The notes beneath the pieces were generated by a model, which saw only the letters and a list, made by a program, of their open reading frames with translations, ran no database searches and was not told the DNA's origin. Shown here one piece after another: positions 23,970 through 36,013 of a DNA stretch of 64,000 nt. The position numbers were made by a program, and so were the translations under genes. The stretch's first letter is position 1, and each line of letters starts with the position of its first letter. This DNA is from Liolophura sinensis (taxonomy: Eukaryota > Mollusca > Polyplacophora > Chitonida > Chitonidae). Location: the NCBI RefSeq assembly GCF_032854445.1, contig NC_088297.1, forward strand, positions 16,691,127 through 16,755,126, given 5' to 3'.

Positions 23970-26900
23970 TCACAAACCTCTGAGACAGACATCAGGCTTG
24001 TCATACAAAACACACACCTGAAAAAACAAAACACAGGTCAGAAAATTGCGAAGGGACCATATCGCCATTTATCTGATGAAACTTTAAAACAGATAAACGC
24101 ACGATGAAATCTTTTAAATCAGACTAGCCCACAACAAAGAAAATGAATAAAAATGATCTAGGCCTACGTAGAATTGATGGAATTTTGTCTTAGTCAGTGA
24201 GAGTTTTATTTTACTGGTTTAACGAGAAAATTACACTTATTAATTGCACCATGGTGCTACTCACCTCAACTTGTTCTTTCCCTGAAAGAAAGCACATTGT
24301 CAGATAATAGAACCAAATATAAAAAAAAATCACACGCAAGTAGTCTCTGTCACATTTAATTTATTTATGTGAATCTCATGCCTGATTAGGTAAACTAAGA
24401 TGAGTTGCCGCCAGCTTTCACAATTGCTGATTATGGAAAAGACGCTGCCGTTAATGTAAAATGTTAATTTGAAGTTGTGACCTTTGGGTAACAGCATTTG
24501 CCCTTGACCGCTAGATGTCCCTAATACTGACCAAGAGCAAATGGTGCCTTTAATGTGTGTTGAGTAAGACTACCAACTGCATAATTAAAATTAAGGTAAA
24601 AATTCAGAGAATTTTGTACACAAATACCATGGTTTTACTTCTCACAGCGACAGGAAAACGAGATCATAAATTACATACTTACCGTTCGGTTCACGAGGAC
24701 AAACTACAAATAAGATCCAAACAGCAAATAAATAAATAATTTAGATGAGATTACCATGTTTATATTACTGAATTATTCAGTGAGTAAGATATTTTGATTG
24801 GTTGACTTCACGCATGGCAGATTTTAAGCCTGAGATGCTTTGTTGCGGATTCTGTTCAGTCGTAATAACTGACAAAAAAAATGGCATAGTTTCGTTTATG
24901 TCTTAAGTGCATGGATTCGGAACAAAAAAAATATTTATAACGAATGTTTTTTCAGAAAACTTTATGAATTACCTTGATACACACGTAGGAGTACATCAAC
25001 ACAATACTAAAGCTTAATCTTCAGATTTTAATCGAAGATCGAATCACGTTTAAACATTAAAATTAACAATTCCAGGTAATACACTAGGACTATCTGATAA
25101 ACCAGTTGCATGCCTGCAAAGCACTAATTTCTCTCCGGTCGTACGTGGGAAATTCTTCCAGCAACCTGAGGATGGCCTTGGGTTTTTCCCACGGTCTCTG
25201 CCGGTGATCGTCCCGCTATAATTCAGGCCGCAGTCGAACAAGTGAAATAGTCTTGTGCATAGTGTAAACCTCCAATCAAATAATTAAAAGTTATTACTAT
25301 ATAAAAATTAACACCTTTCGTCAGTTGGTCAATTACATGTTAGTATGCTTTGATTTTTGTTAAACCTAAGGCCTCGGGATTTAGTCAGAATATTAAATCA
25401 CTTGAAAATTGCTATTTCATATGCAATGATGTTGGAATAGTTCTTGAGAACATACATTCGGGGGAAGCTAGTGCAAAACAATTTGCAGCCAAAATATCAG
25501 AAAGATAAACACACCTGTAAAAACTTTAATGATTGGAATTTTGACCTGAGTCTAAGATTGTTTCGTGATCCGGGAGCAGAACTTCATTCATCTGAACAAT
25601 ACTTATATCTCCCTCATGTCCATTTCGAACAAAGAAACCAAAAGAATGAACGGTTTCGCTTACTCTTGTTGTGTGTGGTGATGTAATACTCTTGCTCGTC
25701 AAGGCAGTACTGATCGAAGAGTACTTTTAGCCGGATAAACTCAGTCGAAGTGAAATATGGCTTCCTGCTCCACACTGAGCCTCGGATACGCACGCATTCG
25801 CCATCCGGGGTGTCTGGTTCCTTCACACAGCCAAGCACAAACGAGATCCCGGTATAGTCCGTTTCGATCACAAAATAATCGTCACCTGAGAAAACGAACA
25901 GATTTAAAACGAGTCTGGCTATTTCTGACACAACTGTATTTCATTCCGCTGAACCCGGTGTCAGGTGTTTATAACAACGACAGGATGATTTAAATAATCG
26001 CTGTTATCAAAGCGCGAAATTTAACGCAAACTTTATTTTTTAATTATACATATTATTTCTAATTGATTTCGTTTTGAACTGGTGTTTTAGGTTCATCAAA
26101 AATGAGGAATACGTGAATCGACTTGGAACGTACACCCGTGCCTGGTTTACGACTGGTGTACTAATGTCGGCCTTGACGCGCAGAATCAAATATATATCTC
26201 GGTTGTTCAAATCATCTGAAGCTAGTGGCCTCTCTGTTCGAGGAAATTACCACGCCAGCACGGCGCACCAGTATGGGCGTTTTGAGTTCAAGTCCAGCTC
26301 ATGCTGGCTTTATCTCCGGTCGTATATGAGAATGTCTGCAGTAACCTGTGGATGGTCGTGGTCTTCCCCGAGCTCTGTTTGGGTTCCTCCCCGCGTTATG
26401 CTGGGGCGCCGTCGTATTTTAATAGCAGCCATTTCAATTGACTGAACAACACTGATGGGTTTGTAATATTGATAAAATCAAAGGTTTTCCTCAGTTCCAT
26501 TTCCTATAATCAAACTTTTCTTTCAAAATCTTACATTTTCCAGCTTAATTTCAAAGCCGTCTTAGTAGATATGTACCCTAGTTATTTGGCGTTGGTCAAA
26601 TTATTTTGGTTTTTTTTTTTGGTCCTACATTTTGTAACCAAAATACTTATACAATTTAAAACTACCTAGTCACTTTCGTTTAATATGGAATTCATTAACG
26701 TGTGGTTTTGTAATTCTTACATTTTTCAGCATTCAGCTTTGAAAATCTGGAATCAGTTATTTCGCTATTCAATGATTCTGACATACGTGTGTGTAGTGTT
26801 TAAGTAGCATCACATGCGTCATTGTGCTTTGTTTAGAATCGGGTACCATGTTCTGTCGGGCGAGGCAAACCGATGGAAACAGCAACAAAACACATTATTT

Positions 26901-29900
26901 TAGCGTGGCCATGCTTGTGTACCCAATAGGTGTTCTTTGAAATCATGTGACGAGCTACGGGGAAGAACCAAATACTATATGGCTTGGAATCTCTTTGGTT
27001 CAGAGTTCCCATTTTGATACCTGTCGGTGTGATCTGATGGGTGACCGTATTTAACTGGTCACGTGTGACCATTTGCCAGATATCACATTACCAATGAGTA
27101 GTCGACGACCCTTCCTCAAAGCCCACTTGTCTTCCACCAGTATGGTGTGACACTCGTGGACATTAAGTTCGTCTGGAACTAAGGTCGGAAAGTTACCCAC
27201 AGTTCTTCAGTTTTCGCCTCGCTTAAAACTAACCGTCATCCTATATAAAAAAAACGTTTCTCAGTCCGAAAGAATCAAAAAAAAAAATATCCGCTAAAGA
27301 GCAGGTTTTAAATTTAAGTTACCAAGGAAAAAAACCAATGTTTAACGGGATAGAGAATAGTTTCTGATTGGCTTGTGTTAGAGATATGCACTTTAACTGA
27401 ACTTTAGGTAAGATATATTTATTCAATCGTGCCCAACGCTTGCCAATTTAACCCAGGAACCCTATCTCCACTCTCAGCAAATCAGCGACGATTCTGTATA
27501 ACTTCGAAGTAAAAAAAAAGACGTAAAATCTGTGTTTTACATTTTGAGTGAGTCCAAACCCCAAGTACAGGCCAATTATGTGCCGATATATACTTTAACT
27601 GACAGCGGTACCATTTCCGCTTTCCAGTGATGCCAGTCTGTTATAAGGGAACCATCGTTGTGATGTGACAAATTTATGTGGGACTTAACGAAGTTAAGCA
27701 AAGATCGGAATGTTTAACCACGAAAATCTATACCTGTGAACACGGTTCGATCTGGGGAGTCAAAGAAGATAAATTTGCCCGGCTCGTCTGTTCTCTCCCA
27801 TGTCTGCCGATCGTCAGTTATGAAGCACTTGTCATCTAAAGCAGGGTCGCTGAGAATGTCAAAACACTAAATAAGCACCAAAAAGCAAATGCTGCAAGTA
27901 ATGGGGATAGATTCTTGAAAGCTCCAAAGACGTATTGTGACGGAATTATTACTTTTGTCTGTTAGATGGTGCAAGATCACGGTGTTCAAGTAGACTATCA
28001 CTGTAAGTCACCCAGCCGTGACAGATTATTCACCCGATAGTCAACGTTAACGCGACAAATCACAGAGGTAAGGTTGTAAAGACAGATCATACAAGTAACA
28101 CTGGCGTCAACAAAAGTGAATGGTGATAACACGGCAGAGAGCAAACAAGAGAATGGCAATAACATGACAGATAAGGAACAAGAGAATGGGGATAACCTGG
28201 CAAATAGCGAACAAGAGAATGGGCATAGCATGGCAGATGACGAACAAGAGAATGGGCATAGCATGGCAGATGACGAACAAGAGAATGGGCATAGCATGGC
28301 AGATGACGAACAAGTGTATGGGCATAGCATGGCAGATAAAAAAACAATGGAGTGGGGATAACATGACAAATAACAAACAATGGAGTGGGGATAACATGAC
28401 AAATAACAAACAATGGAGTGGGCATAACATGACAAATAACAAACAATGGAGTGAGGATAGCATGAAAGATAACAAATAATAAAGCGACGTTAACATAAAC
28501 GATGGAGGAAGAATTGATGACTCACCTCCTTACAATACGAACGGCAATTGTTCCGTTAGGCAGTATCGTATAGACATTCAGGTAGTCGTTAAATGCCAGC
28601 TCGCGAGGAAAAACAACTCGAGGTTTGAATACCATTTCGTGCCAGAGTCCCAAGTACTGCAATGAATGTAAAGACACTTTTTGCAGGATTGCTCGGGAAT
28701 GGGTTTGATTAATATAATTTATTTGACGATGGACAGGGTCTATTTCACTAGGAAGGAAACGGGTGAGAATGGATATGCTTTTGAGATGTTGAAAAAGGCT
28801 GTGCAAATTCAGTATATATGGAATGCAAAGAAGCATGGAAAGAGAATAAACGATTCGTTTTGATTCTTTGTTGTTGTGCTGTTCTAGCACTAATTTAAAG
28901 CTGCAGAAGACATAAAAATGACGTAAATTTCAGATAAAAGAGTGTGAAAGTTATTCCTAAATGTGGTCTTCAATGTTTTTTTCCGATTTTTCCTTAAGAA
29001 GAAAAAGACGTTTGAAAATAAATTTTGTATGGCGGCTATTTGGGGCCACCTTTTGTTATTCTAGTCCTTGTTATTAGTCCTTTAATAGTGTCACAAAATT
29101 AGGATGTAACCCAGGTTTAATAAATATTTTTGCACTAGAATTATACTTAGAAGGAAAAAGAATTAGAATTTTCCGAGGAAATGGAATGATTTATTTCTAA
29201 AGTATTCCTGGCCGAGTTAAAGACTTTAAAATATTGGATTCCGCTGTTAACTACTTGGACAAAAATATGGTTTTGTAAAAGTGCGTGTAATTTACAACAG
29301 ATTTAGAGAATAACAGAAACCAGGGCAGCGACGACAGTGTGATAATTCACTAGTGGTCAGAGGTATCCGAAGAAGTACAATCTCTTGTCATTGCACATCA
29401 GATTGGGCTCTAATCTAATTCTTCCTGTAAATGTTTAAAACGTAGTAAATAACATGCCCTTCTAGGATCGTCTTTTAAGCAGATTGTGTTTTTTTTTTTT
29501 TTTAAATGGCTTCCAATGTATTGAAAACTTACACCGCTGTGTTTAGCTAATTCTGCAGAATTCAAAGTGCTAGAGGGTGTGTAAGCTGCTAGTTTTCAAG
29601 AATATACATGAACATTAAGATTAAAACACTAACCCGAATAGGTGTTACTATTGGGTGACTATAACATGGTGGTCTGGTTTTATTCTCTGTGCTGTATAGT
29701 ATTTTATACGAAAGAAACTACTGTCCGAGTTGTTTATCGCTAATGGCACGGGAATCGTAAGTGTCCCACGAGAGAGAAAATGAAGTGGGCCGGCATACTT
29801 ATACCAGCAAGCAGCCAGCTTGAAATGTGATTTTGGAAAATTGGAACATGTTGATTGTCAGTAAATTACCATTATCTGGAACCGATTCCACACAGCCGTT

Positions 29901-32900
29901 TCTAACAAAATTTCAAACACAACCTTAATTTGTGGAATATAAAGTTTTCCTCACCTCTTAAATTTTATCTTTAGACAAATGTGTCTGAATTCCAACTTAG
30001 AATACTAAAAACTAAGCACATTTTTAAGTTTGCCTTAAGTCAAAAATAGCTTCGTGGAATTCCCTTCAGAGATATAATAATCTGGTATGTATCACATAAG
30101 ATACTTACCTTAAAATGTTATGTTATTTCATAACTGGTTTTCTACAAAAACTGCCTTCGTCAAGCAGAACGAACCAAATGTTAGCTTTGAATAATACACG
30201 GCTAAAATCCATTGAAAAGTTCACGCCGTAAATAGCTAGGGCCTAAACTTTTTTGTGTTTTGTTCCTTCATGCATTTGCGATGACCTTTTGTAGGCGAGC
30301 AGGTTGTTAATGGAAAAGTATTTGACAGGCGCATTTCTGTTTTGTGCTCATCTCACTGACCGCTACATGGCGCTATTGAATAGCTCTATATGTTGTGGAG
30401 CATACTTTGTGAAACCAGTCGGTGCAATTAATCCCAAGTGGGACGATACCTTCATATGTGTGTGTTTGTGCGTCATTATATCACAGGTGACGTATTATAC
30501 ATGGCAGGCAGGAGATCAATGGTGTACACAGCTAGGACCCGAACAGCCATTATGCTGGAAAATGTAACCAATTGTATTTTACACCCAAAACTTGATTTTA
30601 ATTCCGAAATCATATAAAAGATGTAAAGCATAGGGAGTAACTCCAGAGCAGCAACCACAGCGTAATATTTGGCAAATCGTCACATATAACCGGAGAAATA
30701 CGGTCTCTTGTCAATTTACTTCAGTTAAGGTTTTGTTCTAGCTGTTCATGTAAATGCATAAATAGTATCAAGCTACAAACCCCTAGCACAATAGCTTAGG
30801 CAGAATAGGGCAAAATTATGCAGTGATTAGACGTCACTGGTTTAGAAACCCTCAAAATGCTGTGTTGTCATCACATTTAATATACAATAACATTAAAACA
30901 ATGCAAAGGCGTATAACTGACCCTGTCCAGATCGAAGTTGGGTTGAACGGTCCATGTAGAGGGATCACATTGTCGACATCCTGCAGTAAGAGAATTACTA
31001 ACTGAGTAAGAGAGTGAGAGAGTTAAACCAGTGTCATGGCGGATTTAATTTATTAATGTATACTGTTCTCACCAATGTTTGACTTACATGGCGGTGGCCC
31101 AATTTTAGAGCAGACTCAGCAGAAAACCACCCCAACTATTCGCCTATATGATGGATCATCTCCGCAATGCTGCACACAAACCAACCGGAGCAAGATTAGA
31201 AAATACAAACTCCGTGGTCAGGAGCAAAATGTATGAGAATATAAGACGACCACAGATAGGGATGTTTGCATTATTTATTTGATTGGTGCTTTAGTCCGCA
31301 CTCAAGAATATTTCACTTATACGACGGTGGCCAGTATTTTAGTGTGAGAAAACCCGGCTGAGCCCAGTGGATACCATCCGCAAGTCGCTATAGACCTTCC
31401 CACGTACGGCGGCAAAGGAAGCCAGCATGACCTGGTCTTGAACTGAAAGGACGTTTTTAATGCGTTCAGGAAACCAAGCTAATATTTCTTCTGTGTTTTA
31501 TTTTTTCCACGATTTAAGTGGTGCTTTTTTTAAATGTACATATAACCTGATCATGGAGAGAAACTTACTTTCTCCTGTTTGGCTGACAACCTCAAAGTCG
31601 TTTGGCTTCAGACAGAGTCCATTGATCTTCCGGTTTATTCTCCGACGTATTTCCTGACTCAAGCTGGATTGCCGGGTCCTCTCCAGAATCCAGCTGTAAG
31701 CTTTCATGCACTTGCCTGTTGACTGCTTAATTTGGTTACAACCGTAGATTAAAGCGTAACTTTCGTAGTCCGTGTCTATCACCCAGTACTTCAAAACAGG
31801 ATCTGTTGGACGGAAAGGACGCATTGCAAAGGTCAACAAGAGTTCAGGTGAACTTAACATATGCCCCAACAAACACATTTGTTTGAAATGTATAAAACAA
31901 TACCAGTAGCATTGTGGTGAATATAACACCTGAGGGGAAGTCTTAATCACAAGGGAACAAAGGTGTATACCGCAAAACCAAACTTTATGCGCAGAACTGC
32001 TGGAGGTGTAGCCCGGACACGAAACTCATTTGTATTTATGTAGCATATATAAGAAAAATGGCTATCTGGTTATCATGACAACCACGAAAATGGACAAATG
32101 TGATTCATGACACATCGTCATCCGTGTATATATGTATCTAGATTAGGTTAAAATTCTGCGTGAAACACATGAGGGATGTTGGGGATGGGGGGTATGTTGC
32201 CCCGGCACAAAAATCAAATCTTTTTATATATAATATATAGGGAAAATGGCTAAGAACGGAGAACTGCTGGAGTCGTAGCCCGGACACGAGACTAATTTGT
32301 ATTTATGTAACATATATAAGAAAAATGGTTATCTGGTTATCATGACATCAGCGAAAATTTACAAATGTTATATATAAATGCGCTACACGAAGTTCACCTG
32401 ACCTATTTTTTTTTCTTTTAGTGTACGATTGAAGTAAATAAATTTTAACTTTTAAAAATATTATTGAGGCATTAAAATGGCTTTACGGTTCGGTTTTTCT
32501 AAGACTCCGGTGGTCAATCTAGAAATCGAGTACAAACGGTGATACATGTGGCTGTCAGAGCAAATCTCTTCGGGTAAGAAGCCTCCGTTCCCAGTCATCA
32601 AAGCCTCTATCGCGTTCCCAGTCATCGATTTCCGAAATTTTTCGATTATTGAAGGAAGACATGTATAACAAATGCATGTATGCTTGGGGTTTAACGCCAT
32701 ACTTAACAATGTTTCGATCATACGACGACGAGGAGCATTGCCTAGAGATGTTATGAGATTTTCTTTCTTATCAGTTTTGTCATAATTTTTTTTCTGAAAT
32801 CATAAAATCATAGGTAAATGTGAAAGTAGGTACAATGGTGATTAGACAAGAATAACTGAGCATCCACCATTTGAGTTGCCAAACATGAGAACTTACCAGA

Positions 32901-33602
32901 GGGCGAGGAAGGCTGGTAGCCCAGCTTGGCTGCATTACTTCCGGTTGGAGATGGTTGCTTCAGTTTTCCATGTTCGAACTGACAGCTGCCATCGTGACAT
33001 CTAAAAGGGAGTCGATTTATTCAAAGCGCATCTTCCCATATTAAAACAAAAAACCCCACTAAAAAAAACCCTTAAATTCGTGGCATACTTTTGATTCCAT
33101 TTATTGTCTTTTTGCCAGTAGTGTAATAATTTTCTTTTATATTTAACCATAACACGGTATCTCCTTGTTGCCATGTACCCCGTCTAACGTTCGTTGAAAA
33201 CTAATATGTTAATTTATTCATTTATTTATTTCATTGGTGTTTTCATTATATATATATATATATATACGCCGTGCTCAAGTCTATTTCCTTTTTACGACAG
33301 CGGCCAGTAATATGGTGTTAGGAAAACCAGGAGGAAACCAAGGGCCATCCGCAGGTTGCTGCCAGACCTTCCAGTTTATGATCAGTGAAGACGTAAGCTG
33401 CGCCAGTGCGCTAACCACTCGACTAATGAGGCCCTTTCAATATATGCACTGCCACTAACGGCTTTCTTTGTTGTCAAAAGGAAAAGGGTAAATTATTACG
33501 GCTTTTTTTTTCTCAGTAATCCAGATCTATTCGTTATTATGTCTCTTCTCGTCCTCAGACATTATTTCCATGTCTGAGGTGGGGCGGCGGCGACGGCGAC
33601 GA

Positions 33603-33635
<33 letters not shown>

Positions 33636-34890
33636 TGATGATGATGATGATGATGATGATCCTGTCTGCCTTACCTGCCAAAACTGAGAGCAGCAAGATC
33701 TTCCCCGGCACCTTTAGTGTAAATATGCTCGCGGTTTGTGAAAGAATCTTGCAGCAAAGGAGACTGTGTAAACTTCTTGTGGATGAACCACCGGCCTTGG
33801 AACTAGAGAAAGAAAAAGAAGCAAAGAAAAAAATACAAAAGGAGATAGTAATAACATCTTTACAATAGCGAGTAAAAATTCTTAAACTATTACACCCGGT
33901 TAGCTATTGGTTTCAGAAATTCTGTTCACTGTTATTCAACCGTTCATGTCGAAAATCAAGCATTTAAAACCGGTTTAAAATTTTGACTTTTGGATTTATT
34001 TATTGGGTTGGTGTTTTACGCTGTTTTCAAGAATATTTCATTTATATGATGGCGACCAGCATTCGAGTCGTACCCGCGGGGAACCCACGACCATCCTCAG
34101 GTTGCCCACCGACCTTCTCAGGCACGGTGGGAGAGGTAACCAGCATAAACTGGACTTGAACAACCGCATTAGTCAGAGGTTCCTGAGTCACTGCTGACCA
34201 CCTTGTCTTAGGAGGCCCCAAGTTTTAATTTGTGATATTCTCGTCTAATTCTACGATAAATAATACATGACGTTTACCCAGAAGCCTCCCACCAATGTGG
34301 TCGATGAGAGTTTAAATCCAGTTTAAGCTGGCTTCCTCTCCGGTCGTACGTGGAAACGTCTCAGAGTAACCTGCGGATGGCCGTGGGTTTCCCCTGGGGG
34401 CTCCGCCCGGTTTCCTCCCACCATAAAGCCGTCGTCGTATAAGTGAAATATTCTTGAGATGGCTTAAAATGCCAATCAAATAAATAAATAAATACATGAA
34501 CTTTACAACCGTCAACCTCAGAATTCAATTTTTTTCCTCAGTAAAATTCACCGTTTTCTCGAAATGGTTTGAATCTAAATATTTTTAGAAGCTATGGCGA
34601 TAAGTTTCATAGGTAGAGGAAACCGGAGACGTATTTAATTATTTTGTTCTAGTCGGCACGGATTTCTGAACAAGTTGGCTTTGATACATATCTGTTAAAA
34701 GGGTCGATAAAATATTATTGCGACTCCATATAGAAAGCAGGAAAACAAGCAACCTGATAACACTCACCCTGGCTATGTCGAAGTTTCGTTGCACACGGAA
34801 TTCAGATACTTTGCACTGTGATTCTGCGATCGCTGGCAGAACTGCAACCATGAGCAGTAACAGTACGGCAATCATGTTGACTTGAGACAT
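23970..34890 (-). CDS. Gene C: secreted protein with two tandem lipocalin domains
   Basis: Eleven exons, read on the - strand: 34890-34768, 33802-33675, 33000-32897, 31802-31569, 29552-29533, 28656-28526, 27849-27734, 25885-25664, 24703-24683, 24281-24265 and 24017-23970. They total 1164 nt (387 residues plus TGA) with all phases compatible. The first 23 residues are a signal peptide ending AIAES. Domain 1 has the lipocalin GxW motif at G44-W46 (FQGRW), TDY at 129-131 (WVIDTDYESY) and the third motif around R160 (SWILERTR). Domain 2 has GLW at 206-208 and ETDY at 293-296. The tail carries Cys 361, 374 and 383. Lipocalins bind small hydrophobic ligands in an eight-stranded barrel; the closest family type is apolipoprotein D-like. 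In both domains the exon series has phases 0-2, 2-1, 1-1, so one domain arose by internal duplication. The 20-nt linker exon is the least certain part. A TATA-like box lies about 80 bp upstream of the ATG. Confidence 0.85.
24265..24281 (-). CDS. 17-nt microexon of gene C
   Basis: It is flanked by an acceptor ending tttcag and the donor gtgagt, phase 1 in and phase 0 out, and adds KEQVE (after the glycine split at the junction). Paralogue D has a 17-nt version at 38979-38995 with the same flanking signals. Exon lengths of 21 and 17 nt restore the frame only when both are included, so they are expected to be spliced together. Confidence 0.78.
24683..24703 (-). CDS. 21-nt microexon of gene C (CPREPN tail segment)
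   Basis: The segment is flanked by an acceptor ending ttgtag and the donor gtaagt, phase 1 in and phase 1 out. It encodes I-CPREPN-G across the junctions. Paralogue D keeps a 21-nt version at 40997-41017 that encodes CPREPD between equally good splice sites. Conservation of length, phase and residues in both copies supports a real coding microexon. Confidence 0.8.
25127..25288 (+). mobile_element. SINE family 1 fragment, downstream of gene C exon 8
   Basis: ctctccggtcgtacgtggga, a diverged centre, and ctccaatcaaataatt. Confidence 0.75.
26230..26422 (+). mobile_element. SINE family 1, head and centre
   Basis: It keeps the tRNA-like B box (gagttcaagtccagctcatg) and centre but lacks the tail. 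It lies in a gene C intron. Confidence 0.8.
28109..28490 (+). repeat. 33-bp minisatellite in gene C
   Basis: About 11 units such as gaacaagagaatgggcatag. It lies between the YLGLW exon and the following exon. The period is a multiple of three, so all frames stay open for long stretches. The unit is related to the gene D arrays. Confidence 0.92.
28960..29148 (+). repeat. Dispersed repeat X, copy 3
   Basis: gaaaaagacgtttgaaaata, tatggcggctatttggggcc, taggatgtaacccaggttta. It lies in gene C, opposite to the gene's direction. Confidence 0.65.
29533..29552 (-). CDS. Candidate 20-nt microexon joining the two lipocalin domains of gene C
   Basis: Exon 4 of gene C ends in phase 1 and the first exon of domain 2 starts in phase 0, so a joining exon of length 2 modulo 3 is needed. 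On the - strand an acceptor ending ctgcag is followed by 20 nt and then gtaagt. It supplies KLAKHSG, giving LAKHSG-YLGLW at the start of domain 2, a normal context for a lipocalin GxW motif. Phases fit exactly. No homologous segment remains in gene D because that region is replaced by minisatellite. Another undetected exon is possible. Confidence 0.5.
30665..30850 (+). repeat. Dispersed repeat Y, copy 2
   Basis: taaggttttgttctagctgt, aacccctagcacaatagct, gtcactggtttagaaaccct. A reversed fragment may lie at 49225-49290. Confidence 0.6.
31273..31452 (-). mobile_element. SINE family 1, partial
   Basis: tttatttgattggtgcttta, ttcacttatacgacggtggc, cttcccacgtacggcgg. It lies just downstream of gene C exon 4. 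Confidence 0.85.
31990..32372 (+). repeat. Direct repeat of about 110 bp in gene C intron 3
   Basis: Copies at 31990-32105 and 32259-32372 share gtagcccggacacga and catatataagaaaaatgg-tatctgg. The bases between them are unique. Confidence 0.8.
32684..32738 (-). mobile_element. SINE family 2 tail fragment
   Basis: cttggggtttaacgccatac, atcatacgacgacgaggag. It lies in gene C intron 3. Confidence 0.7.
33220..33436 (-). mobile_element. SINE family 1 with an internal TA microsatellite
   Basis: The gtgtttt and acgccgtgctcaag blocks are split by a (TA)n run at about 33246-33266. The head remnant is gtgcgctaaccactcgac. Confidence 0.75.
33597..33660 (+). repeat. (GAC)n/(GAT)n microsatellite
   Basis: A GAC run passes into a GAT run and ends just before the donor side of gene C exon 2 (33675). 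Confidence 0.95.
33993..34218 (-). mobile_element. SINE family 1, nearly complete, diverged
   Basis: ttggtgttttacgctgtttt through gaacccacgaccatcctcag to cttaggaggcccc. Confidence 0.8.
34279..34494 (+). mobile_element. SINE family 1, nearly complete
   Basis: gcctcccaccaatgtggtcg, a B-box relic, ctccgcccggtttcctccca and an aaataaataaataa tail. With 33993-34218 it forms an inverted SINE pair in gene C intron 1. Confidence 0.85.
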
Positions 34891-34970
34891 CGAGTAGCTT
34901 TACAATGACACCTGTCGTTGTTCTTTTCTGAGGAACGGGCGCCGACTCAAGATATACCTGTGACATTGGT

Positions 34971-34980
34971 TATTTTATAT
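34971..34980 (-). promoter_or_regulatory. TATA-like box of lipocalin gene C
   Basis: On the - strand the motif ATATAAAATA lies about 80 bp upstream of the ATG (34890). The same block (tgacat, g-ttatt, tatat) is kept upstream of pseudogene D, which suggests a conserved core promoter. Confidence 0.5.
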
Positions 34981-35825
34981 CAAAAGGCAATGACTGCCTA
35001 CATTAGCCGAGTACATAACTTAACGAGTATTTGTGACAGGAAAGTCATCAGAAAATTGATGAAAGCTGTTCTCTGTCTGAGATTATATCTTTCGACCAAT
35101 CTAGATTTGACAGGCGCGTCAAATACACTATGCAGTAATGCGTTTTGTGTGTTTGAATGAAATCACATAAATTTAAAGGAGTAGGGTTGAATTCCAGGCA
35201 CCATTTAATCATATACTGTGTATTTCATATCTTACACGGCTTCAATTACCATACGACTAAATCGGTTTTTAGTTTAATGTGCACAGTTACAACTAGGAAG
35301 ATTTTAGAGAGATTGTGCGTGATTGAAAAGGTTAATTTGATAAATTTGTTAACGCTCCACTCACCGTGAAAACCTGTTTAACGACCGTATAGCGATTAGG
35401 AGATTAACACATATTTCTTGGGTAAAATTTGGTGTACGACTTCTGCTTGATAGCACATCCTCTCCATGCTGGATATACATGTACAAACATGAACACCTGC
35501 AAAGAGGTGTTGTGATACATATCGTGAATAACAATAAGTTCTCAGGCGTTTATTTTTGCTGAACGTTGTTTTGAGAGTTGGTCTTGCGAACGTAGAGAAC
35601 GGCGCACACGCTGTAAAAGTTTGCCTGTACGACCACTTAACTGTACTTTCTTAATGACTTGCTTGCATTTTTTACAAAAAAATCAAACTCCTCACACGTC
35701 CACTGATCACATTTTCTCAACACACGTAAACACGTGCAAGACTCACGTGCATGGGTATTAGTGTTATAAGGGGGAAGTCTACCAATTGCCCTTCCAAGGT
35801 TGGATATTAATCATCACCACTTCTG

Positions 35826-36013
35826 CTGTTACAGCCGATTGTTCTATTAAGTATAATACACGTATTCTATTAATTCAACTTAAAGATTATATAAGATTAA
35901 CGGGATATTATGTTGAATATGACAGTATAATTATGTTATAATAATAGAATATGTTCTTGCATCATTCAGACAACAGAATTTCTGTTAAAATCAACAGATA
36001 AATTTGTTGAGTG
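35826..36013. mobile_element. Dispersed MITE-like element, copy 1
   Basis: It shares gatattatgttgaatatgac, atgttataataa and a ttctgttaaaat end with 41771-41965. It is AT-rich and has internal inverted segments. Confidence 0.5.

Noticed and set aside
28109-28490. CRISPR-like regular spacing
   Set aside because: Units are contiguous with no unique spacers, and the host is clearly eukaryotic. The same applies to the 39-bp, 58-bp and 84-bp arrays.
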